Assembly (NCBI RefSeq): GCF_007830175.1
Contig: NZ_VLKH01000001.1
Coordinates: 372,001 to 436,000, forward strand
Length of the DNA stretch: 64,000 nt
From: Sedimentibacter saalensis
Lineage (GTDB): Bacteria; Bacillota; Clostridia; Tissierellales; Sedimentibacteraceae
Direction: 5' to 3'
Position numbers and translations under genes: made by a program
Shown here: in pieces, positions 58,920 to 64,000 of the stretch
How the letters are laid out: the number at the start of each line of letters is the position of its first letter
How positions within the stretch are numbered: position 1 is the stretch's first letter
Notes under the pieces: generated by a model
Told to the model about the DNA's origin: nothing
Databases searched by the model: none
What the model saw: the letters and a program-made list of their open reading frames with translations, nothing else

Positions 58920-60935
58920 TCAGGCAAGACTTGCATTGTTGATGTGATTTACAAATATCTTCACAAGACTTGGATCAAATTGAGAACCTGAATTATCTCT
59001 TAGCTCTTGTATAGCCATTTCTTTTGTGAAAATTGGTTTATAAGATCTTTCATGAGTCATCACATCATATGCTTCCACTATGGAAAATAATCTTGCAATA
59101 AAAGGTATCTCCTCACCTTTTAAACCTTGTGGGTACCCGCTTCCATCCCAGCGCTCATGATGGGCAAAAATACCTTTACCGATGTAAGAAAGCTTCGTAG
59201 ATGCACTAACTATCTTAAATCCAAGCTCTGGATGCCTTTTTAATTTTTGCCACTCCTCTGTAGTCAACGCACCCTCTTTAAGGAAAAGTTCTTTTTCGAT
59301 TCCAACCTTTCCTATGTCATGAAGTTCTGCTAACAAAGCAAGACTTTCAATGTCATTCTTTTCTAAATTTAAAATTTCTCCCATTTGTCTGCACATGTCG
59401 ACTAGTCTTTTACAATGTTCCTTGCTTTCATTTTTATTTTCATATAGGTTTTTCTTTATAGAATTTATGATCCTATCATAGTTTTTATCGCTTTCAGCCA
59501 TTTTATTAGCATACATCCTGTCTTCTGCCAACTTAAACAGGCTGCTAAAGCTATTATTTACTTCACCATGAATTGTTGCACATCCCAGAGCTATAAGGGG
59601 TTTAATGGGATCCTCTTTTGCAGCAAGGACAGCTTTTTGAATTTTTCCAACAATATCATTAGCCTCTCGTTCATCCGTTGATGGCATAAGCACAACTATT
59701 TCATCTCCTCCAATCCTGCAGGCAACATGATTTTCGTTGATATTTTCATTAATTATTTCAGACACCCTAATTAACATCTGATCTCCGGTTTCATGACCAA
59801 ATGTATCATTTGTAATTTTTAATGCATTTAAATCTGCAACAATTATTGAAAATGGTAAAGAATTTTCTTGTTTTAACTGTTTTAGCATTTCAGCCATATA
59901 CGCCCTGTTATATAGTCCTGTGAGCTCATCATGATATGTTTTAAACATCAGTTCTTTTTTAGACTCTTCAATGGCTTGAGTCTTTTCTTTTACCGCAGCT
60001 TGAAGACTTGAGTTCCATACTAAAATAACAATTATAATAATTATTAACAACAAAACAAAGCTCACTACACCTATCCAAAAATATGTGTTCTCAAATAAAC
60101 TTTGTTTTTGCAGGGACATCCATTTTTGTTCAATAACTTTTTTCTCACGGTCTGTAATTTGAGCTAATCCTTTGTTGAAAATCTGACTTAATATGGGCCA
60201 ATCACTTCTGGTTGCTATGGATAAGCTGGATTCATAAGGAGTTTCTATATTTACTATAAGATTTGAAATATTATCCCTTTCAATGGTCTCGGTTGCGCTC
60301 ATTATTTCTATTATCATTGCATCAGCTTCGCCAAAGGCTACCATTCTAATTCCATCGCTGGGAGATTTCACAGTTCTATATTCCAGCTTAGGGTACTTAT
60401 CATTAAGAAATTCTATAATATCATAACCTTCTATAACTACTATGTCCATGCTTGCATTTGTTAACTTTTCAAATGTCAAATTCTCGGAAAAGTTTTTTCG
60501 AGTAATTATAACATTTGGGTTATCTATGTAGGGTACCGTAAACTCCAGGTACTTACTTCTTTCAGGTGTTTTAGTAGCAGCTGTTATTCCGGTCAATTCT
60601 CTTTTTTGAACTTGTTTTATGAGTTCATCAAAATTATCAAACTGTACCATCTGAATTTTAATACCCAGCTTCTGTTCCAGAAGTTTAAAATAATCTGCTG
60701 AAATACCAGCATATTGTCCATTACTTAAGAATTCCACCGGAGGATAATCTATTGTATATCCAATTTTAATCTCATTTTTATGCTCATCCAGCCATGTTCT
60801 TTCTTCAGCCGTAAGAAAAATTTCCTCAGCTTTAGCACCCTTCAAGTTGAATAAAAAAAATATCGTTATAATACCAATAATAATTAACAAAAACAAAACA
60901 ATTAAATTAAATTTTTTTAGCTTTAAAATATTTAT
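58920..60935 (-). CDS. Sensor with solute-binding, GGDEF and HD-GYP domains
   Basis: A membrane signalling protein of about 671 residues. The N-terminal membrane/signal segment leads to a solute-binding-protein-3 domain (KIGYTIDYPPVEF...AVSP-like), a second membrane segment (WIGVVSFVLLLIIIIIVILV), a GGDEF domain with RIGGDEIVVLM, and an HD-GYP domain (HDIGKVGIE, HHERWDGSGYPQGLKG). It could both make and hydrolyse c-di-GMP in response to an extracellular ligand. The frame has no ATG or GTG at the start. The charged N-terminus (ILKLKKFNL) precedes the first TTG (60896), and GGGGG lies 8 bases before ATA at 60935, so a non-standard start is proposed. Confidence 0.82.
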   Translation of the reverse strand: MNILKLKKFNLIVLFLLIIIGIITIFFLFNLKGAKAEEIFLTAEERTWLDEHKNEIKIGYTIDYPPVEFLSNGQYAGISADYFKLLEQKLGIKIQMVQFDNFDELIKQVQKRELTGITAATKTPERSKYLEFTVPYIDNPNVIITRKNFSENLTFEKLTNASMDIVVIEGYDIIEFLNDKYPKLEYRTVKSPSDGIRMVAFGEADAMIIEIMSATETIERDNISNLIVNIETPYESSLSIATRSDWPILSQIFNKGLAQITDREKKVIEQKWMSLQKQSLFENTYFWIGVVSFVLLLIIIIIVILVWNSSLQAAVKEKTQAIEESKKELMFKTYHDELTGLYNRAYMAEMLKQLKQENSLPFSIIVADLNALKITNDTFGHETGDQMLIRVSEIINENINENHVACRIGGDEIVVLMPSTDEREANDIVGKIQKAVLAAKEDPIKPLIALGCATIHGEVNNSFSSLFKLAEDRMYANKMAESDKNYDRIINSIKKNLYENKNESKEHCKRLVDMCRQMGEILNLEKNDIESLALLAELHDIGKVGIEKELFLKEGALTTEEWQKLKRHPELGFKIVSASTKLSYIGKGIFAHHERWDGSGYPQGLKGEEIPFIARLFSIVEAYDVMTHERSYKPIFTKEMAIQELRDNSGSQFDPSLVKIFVNHINNASLA

Positions 60936-61103
60936 TCTTTATTCCCCCTTCTAGCAACTCTTATGAAGTAAATGCAAATGTTTTCCAAGCAATTATTCCT
61001 GTACAGCATTAGTTGATTTTTAAAATTAGCAATCAAACTAAATTTCATCCAAAATTTTCAATTTCATAGGTATTTTAGCATTTTTAATGTTGCGAGTCAA
61101 ATT

Positions 61104-61137
61104 ATAAATTGTTGACAAATAGTTGCAAACAATTTAT
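61104..61137. promoter_or_regulatory. Inverted repeat in the promoter of the RibD-like gene
   Basis: ATAAATTGTT-N14-AACAATTTAT, perfect 10-bp arms, enclosing a TTGACA hexamer and followed by TATACT/TATATA; operator-like. Confidence 0.5.
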
Positions 61138-61178
61138 GGTATACTGTATATAAGACAAAAATCAAAAGGAGTGAGATA

Positions 61179-61706
61179 ATGGAAAAACGTAAGTTAGTAT
61201 TGTTTATTGCTTCAACTTTAGATGGGTATATAGCAACAAAAGATCATAACCTGGATTGGCTCTTTAATGTTGAGGGTGAAGGTGATAACGGAATATCAGA
61301 ATTTTATAATACTATCGATACAATCATAATGGGCAGAACAACTTATGACTGGATTATGGCATATGAAGATGTTTTTCCATATAAAGATAAGAAATGCTAT
61401 ATATTTTCAAGGACACCAAAAGAAGATACTGAATATGTATCCTTCGTAAATAAAGATGTAGCTTCTTTCACCAAGGAACTAAAATGCAAAAGCGGAAAAA
61501 ACATTTGGATTATGGGCGGCAGTGAATTAATTTCTTATTTTATCAAAGAAAAATTGATAGATGAAATTATAGTTACTTTAGCTCCGGTTTTATTGGGCAG
61601 TGGCATTCCCTTATTTAGACAAAATGATTTTCAAACACTTTTAAAATTAACCAGTACCAATCGATTCAACCAATTTGTGGAACTTCACTATGAAGTTATA
61701 AAATAA
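61179..61706 (+). CDS. RibD C-terminal / dihydrofolate reductase-fold protein
   Basis: A 175-residue reductase-fold protein: FIASTLDGYIATKDHNLDWL, IIMGRTTYDWI, WIMGGSELISYFI and TLAPVLLGSGIPLF. Such standalone RibD_C proteins are NADPH-dependent reductases of unknown substrate, not true folate enzymes. The ribosome site AAAAGGAG is 9 bases before ATG. It converges on a DUF2249 gene with a single base between stops. Confidence 0.88.
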   Translation: MEKRKLVLFIASTLDGYIATKDHNLDWLFNVEGEGDNGISEFYNTIDTIIMGRTTYDWIMAYEDVFPYKDKKCYIFSRTPKEDTEYVSFVNKDVASFTKELKCKSGKNIWIMGGSELISYFIKEKLIDEIIVTLAPVLLGSGIPLFRQNDFQTLLKLTSTNRFNQFVELHYEVIK

Positions 61707-61707
61707 G

Positions 61708-61956
61708 CTATACTTCCTTTATTTTAATGACTTCTACTCTCCACACCTCTGGTCCTTGTTCTAAATAGTTCCATTCATATTGACCGGGAAAGTCTTCAGG
61801 AAATTTGTATGTAAAAATTGGTTTAAAATCATGGTCATTTAGTAATTCCATTTTTTCTCCAACCTTTAACGACTCAAACGTCCCATGAACAGTTGGGTAT
61901 TTATCCTGATGAGGCATTATCTCACGTATATCAACTCTTCCTTTATAATCTGACAT
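61708..61956 (-). CDS. DUF2249 protein
   Basis: An 82-residue small protein with the DUF2249 pattern: VHGTFESLKVGEKMELLNDHD, then FTYKFPEDFPGQYEWNYLEQGPEVWRVEV. Proteins of this family often occur near nitric-oxide or Fe-S stress genes; the function is not established. The AAAGGAG ribosome site lies inside a 14-bp perfect hairpin that may block translation. It might share a transcript with the gene at 62065. Confidence 0.85.
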   Translation of the reverse strand: MSDYKGRVDIREIMPHQDKYPTVHGTFESLKVGEKMELLNDHDFKPIFTYKFPEDFPGQYEWNYLEQGPEVWRVEVIKIKEV

Positions 61957-62008
61957 AATAAAATACTCCTTTACAATTTTTCATTAGTCTTTGTAGGAGT
62001 ATTTTATT
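61957..62008 (-). promoter_or_regulatory. Hairpin that hides the DUF2249 ribosome site
   Basis: AATAAAATACTCCT pairs perfectly with AGGAGTATTTTATT across a 24-base loop. The second arm contains the Shine-Dalgarno sequence and runs to the base before ATG. A poor terminator, but a good translational switch. Confidence 0.6.
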
Positions 62009-62064
62009 TATACATTTTAATTACACTGCGTGCAAAATACCATTCAGTAAAATTGATTACAAAG

Positions 62065-63546
62065 TCACTTTAATCTAACTCCATCCTTATTAATAATTTT
62101 TAATGCAGGATGATTTTTCCCATTTGTAGAAACAAAAAAAACATAGTCTTTAGTTACAGCCATACCCACTTCATCTAAATAAATTTCGCTGTCAAGAGCT
62201 GTAACATTGCTGCCGTCAACATTCATTTTATACAAGCCCTTAAATCTCCAATCCTCATTATCGACGTTTTTTAATGTGTAAAATATATGATTATCATCTT
62301 TTATGAATTTAAGTATTTGCTTATTTGAGAGTCGTTCCCTTGATTTATTCTTTAAACTCATTCGATATAATATTTCTTCAACATCGGCCAAATAATAAAT
62401 ATATTCCTCATCAACAATCATATTCCTTGTTCTGATGTTAGATAAAAATTGCTTGTCAGTTCCATCTGTATTCATCACTTCCAAAAATCCATCTTCCTTC
62501 GTGTTATAGCTGTAGTATATCTTTCCCTTATAGACAGCCATATCTTCAATGTCTTTATCACTCAACAGCTGCTTATTCTGACCATTTACATCTATTCTGC
62601 ATATTTTACTGTCATCTTCAATGCTTATGAAATAAATCCAATTTCCAACAACCTGCATCTGCAAAGAATAACCTATAAAAAGTATTTCATTATTTGTTCC
62701 ATCTGTCTTAATTCTGTTTATTTCCTTACCCTGCCTGAAAAATATCCAATCTTCAACAACATTAATAGTATCCTTGCCTAAATTTTCAAGTTCGTCAAAA
62801 ATAACCATATCATTTTCAAGATTTATATCTGTTCTGTATATTTTGCCTTCCCTTGCATAATAGATAAAATCTACTGCTTCAGCCACCATACCGTAATTAT
62901 TAATATTGGATTCTGTATTGCCAACCAAATATTCATTTTTAATATTAATTTTTTCTGAGACTTCAATAGGAGGGCGATAATTCATAAATTTAATAACTAC
63001 AACTATTGCTGCTAATGTAATTATTGCAGGAATACCAACAGTCTTAGCATAGTAAATCAAGTAGCCTTTTGCAGTGAGTTTTTCACGGTTATCATTTATA
63101 TAATTTCCGATCAGTTGTAAACATCCTTCTATTTGAGATTGATTTAATTTATGAAATATTATTCTGGTGTTATCAAGTGTTATTGATGATTCATTATCTA
63201 TATTTAAGTTATTTTCATAATCCTCAATAATCTGCAAAATTGCTTCATTATTTTCCTTGATGAATTTTTTGTCTATGGCTTTAAAATAATAAATTCTTTT
63301 CTTTTTTAATACTGTATATGTTCCGACTATAGAAACAGGAATTAAAAGAAAAACAAACGCATCAAATATTTGAGGGATAAGGCCATCGGAGTCCCCAATA
63401 TCTACGATTATAAAAAAATAAACTCCAACAATAAATATATTATAATATATTTCCGATATAAAGCTTTTAATCTTAAAATCAGCTACTATAGTTACTATAA
63501 TATAAACTGATATAGCTGCTATGATTATAAATATTTTTTCGTTCAT
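62065..63546 (-). CDS. Membrane protein with C-terminal beta-propeller-like repeats
   Basis: A 493-residue protein. Residues ~1-195 resemble the whole protein at 45728 (four membrane segments, YYFKAIDKKFIKENNEAILQ, IFHKLNQSQIEGCLQLIGNY). Residues ~205-493 form repeated DUF5050-like propeller blades (VDFIYYAREGKIYRTDI, NWIYFISIEDDSKICRID, EYIYYLADVEEILYRM). The propeller probably lies outside the membrane. The function is unknown. AGGGGGA precedes the ATG. Confidence 0.78.
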   Translation of the reverse strand: MNEKIFIIIAAISVYIIVTIVADFKIKSFISEIYYNIFIVGVYFFIIVDIGDSDGLIPQIFDAFVFLLIPVSIVGTYTVLKKKRIYYFKAIDKKFIKENNEAILQIIEDYENNLNIDNESSITLDNTRIIFHKLNQSQIEGCLQLIGNYINDNREKLTAKGYLIYYAKTVGIPAIITLAAIVVVIKFMNYRPPIEVSEKINIKNEYLVGNTESNINNYGMVAEAVDFIYYAREGKIYRTDINLENDMVIFDELENLGKDTINVVEDWIFFRQGKEINRIKTDGTNNEILFIGYSLQMQVVGNWIYFISIEDDSKICRIDVNGQNKQLLSDKDIEDMAVYKGKIYYSYNTKEDGFLEVMNTDGTDKQFLSNIRTRNMIVDEEYIYYLADVEEILYRMSLKNKSRERLSNKQILKFIKDDNHIFYTLKNVDNEDWRFKGLYKMNVDGSNVTALDSEIYLDEVGMAVTKDYVFFVSTNGKNHPALKIINKDGVRLK

Positions 63547-63608
63547 ATATTCCCCCTATTAATTTGCCTGTCATAAACCCGTCCCCTTGTCACCTTTGCA
63601 CTATGAAT

Positions 63609-63643
63609 GATAAATTAGTGTGAACCCCTGGAGGTAATTTATC
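63609..63643 (-). terminator. Hairpin at the end of the right-edge gene
   Basis: GATAAATTA/TAATTTATC stem around the stop codon of the gene at 63642; no clear T-run. Confidence 0.4.
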
Positions 63644-64000
63644 AGTTATATCCATCTATAAATTGAAGAAACCAGTATTCATCTAATGGATAAATCATAG
63701 GATATCCTAAGGATGTGTTATAGAGTGTGCCTTGAGAATCGTAATATAAACCGCCAAATGTTTGTCCACTCTTAATGTTCCAATCAGCGGACCACATTTT
63801 TTCATTACTGTTGTTATCTGTCGGTATAGATTCTACTTCGGCGTATAATTCCTCCCGATGTTGTTCAAAATATGCAGTACCCTCAGCTACCATCCGCTTC
63901 ATTTCAGGGATTCCACAACCAGGAGAATACGCCATGAATCCATAGTAAATAATAGGCGCCAGCGCAACAACGCACAACAATATTACCAATAAGATGCGTA
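63642..64000 (-). CDS. Membrane-anchored protein, 5' end beyond the window
   Basis: About 119 residues are visible; the start codon is outside the window, because the frame stays open (RILLVILL) to the last base. One N-terminal membrane segment (ILLCVVALAPIIYYGF) is followed by an extracytoplasmic part with MKRMVAEGTAYFEQHREELY and a C-terminal strand-rich segment. I do not recognise it. Confidence 0.65.
   Translation of the reverse strand, partial: RILLVILLCVVALAPIIYYGFMAYSPGCGIPEMKRMVAEGTAYFEQHREELYAEVESIPTDNNSNEKMWSADWNIKSGQTFGGLYYDSQGTLYNTSLGYPMIYPLDEYWFLQFIDGYN

Overview
The window looks like a chromosomal piece of a low-GC, anaerobic, spore-forming member of the Clostridia; the gene set is reminiscent of the Sedimentibacter/Tissierellales group, although no 16S or other decisive marker is present. 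The evidence is AT-rich DNA, strong AGGAGG ribosome sites, sigma-A promoters with 17-bp spacers, an aldehyde:ferredoxin oxidoreductase, a spore photoproduct lyase, many clostridial lipoproteins and no aerobic respiratory genes. I see no rRNA, tRNA, CRISPR array, phage or intact transposase gene.

Layout. 0-4 kb: the end of an IclR regulator, then a minus-strand operon AOR-moaD-FIST. 4.6-11 kb: a secreted glucosaminidase, the Fe-S repair protein RIC, and a metal operon (HMA chaperone, P1B ATPase, Crp/Fnr regulator); matching Fnr-type boxes precede ric and the metal operon. 11-20 kb: an orphan, circularly permuted PstS lipoprotein, a small unlisted ORF, spore photoproduct lyase, a STAY-GREEN-like protein, a sugar isomerase-like protein, DegV with DUF1836, and a wall-binding-repeat protein. 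20-25 kb: CysK divergent from a NifU-like scaffold, a nitroreductase, DUF2935 and a PrpF-like isomerase. 25-32 kb: two surface flavin-dependent reductases with TetR and LysR regulators. 32-35.5 kb: a zinc/manganese-type ABC uptake operon. 36-42 kb: HD phosphohydrolase, alkaline phosphatase plus a second copy of the small ORF, an EAL protein, a chemoreceptor, a gene remnant and an HxlR regulator. 42-51 kb: small accessory and lipoprotein genes, a TetR/membrane-protein pair and a peroxiredoxin homologue. 51-59 kb: a sigma-54-controlled operon (2-hydroxyacid dehydrogenase, RraA-like protein, TctCBA transporter) with its divergent PrpR-type activator. 59-64 kb: a GGDEF/HD-GYP sensor, a RibD-like reductase, DUF2249, and a membrane/beta-propeller protein.

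The most interesting signals are: (1) a pair of about 58-residue basic paralogous proteins placed next to pstS and phoA, both of which have candidate Pho boxes; (2) three families of hairpin-rich intergenic repeats. Family A has compensatory base changes in several stems. Families B and C often sit between duplicated terminator hairpins; (3) several enzyme homologues with a key residue replaced (spore photoproduct lyase Cys to Ala, peroxiredoxin Cys to Ser, NifU Cys to Asp, P-type ATPase CPC to CPG); and (4) several well-formed promoter/operator pairs that tie local regulators to their probable targets.
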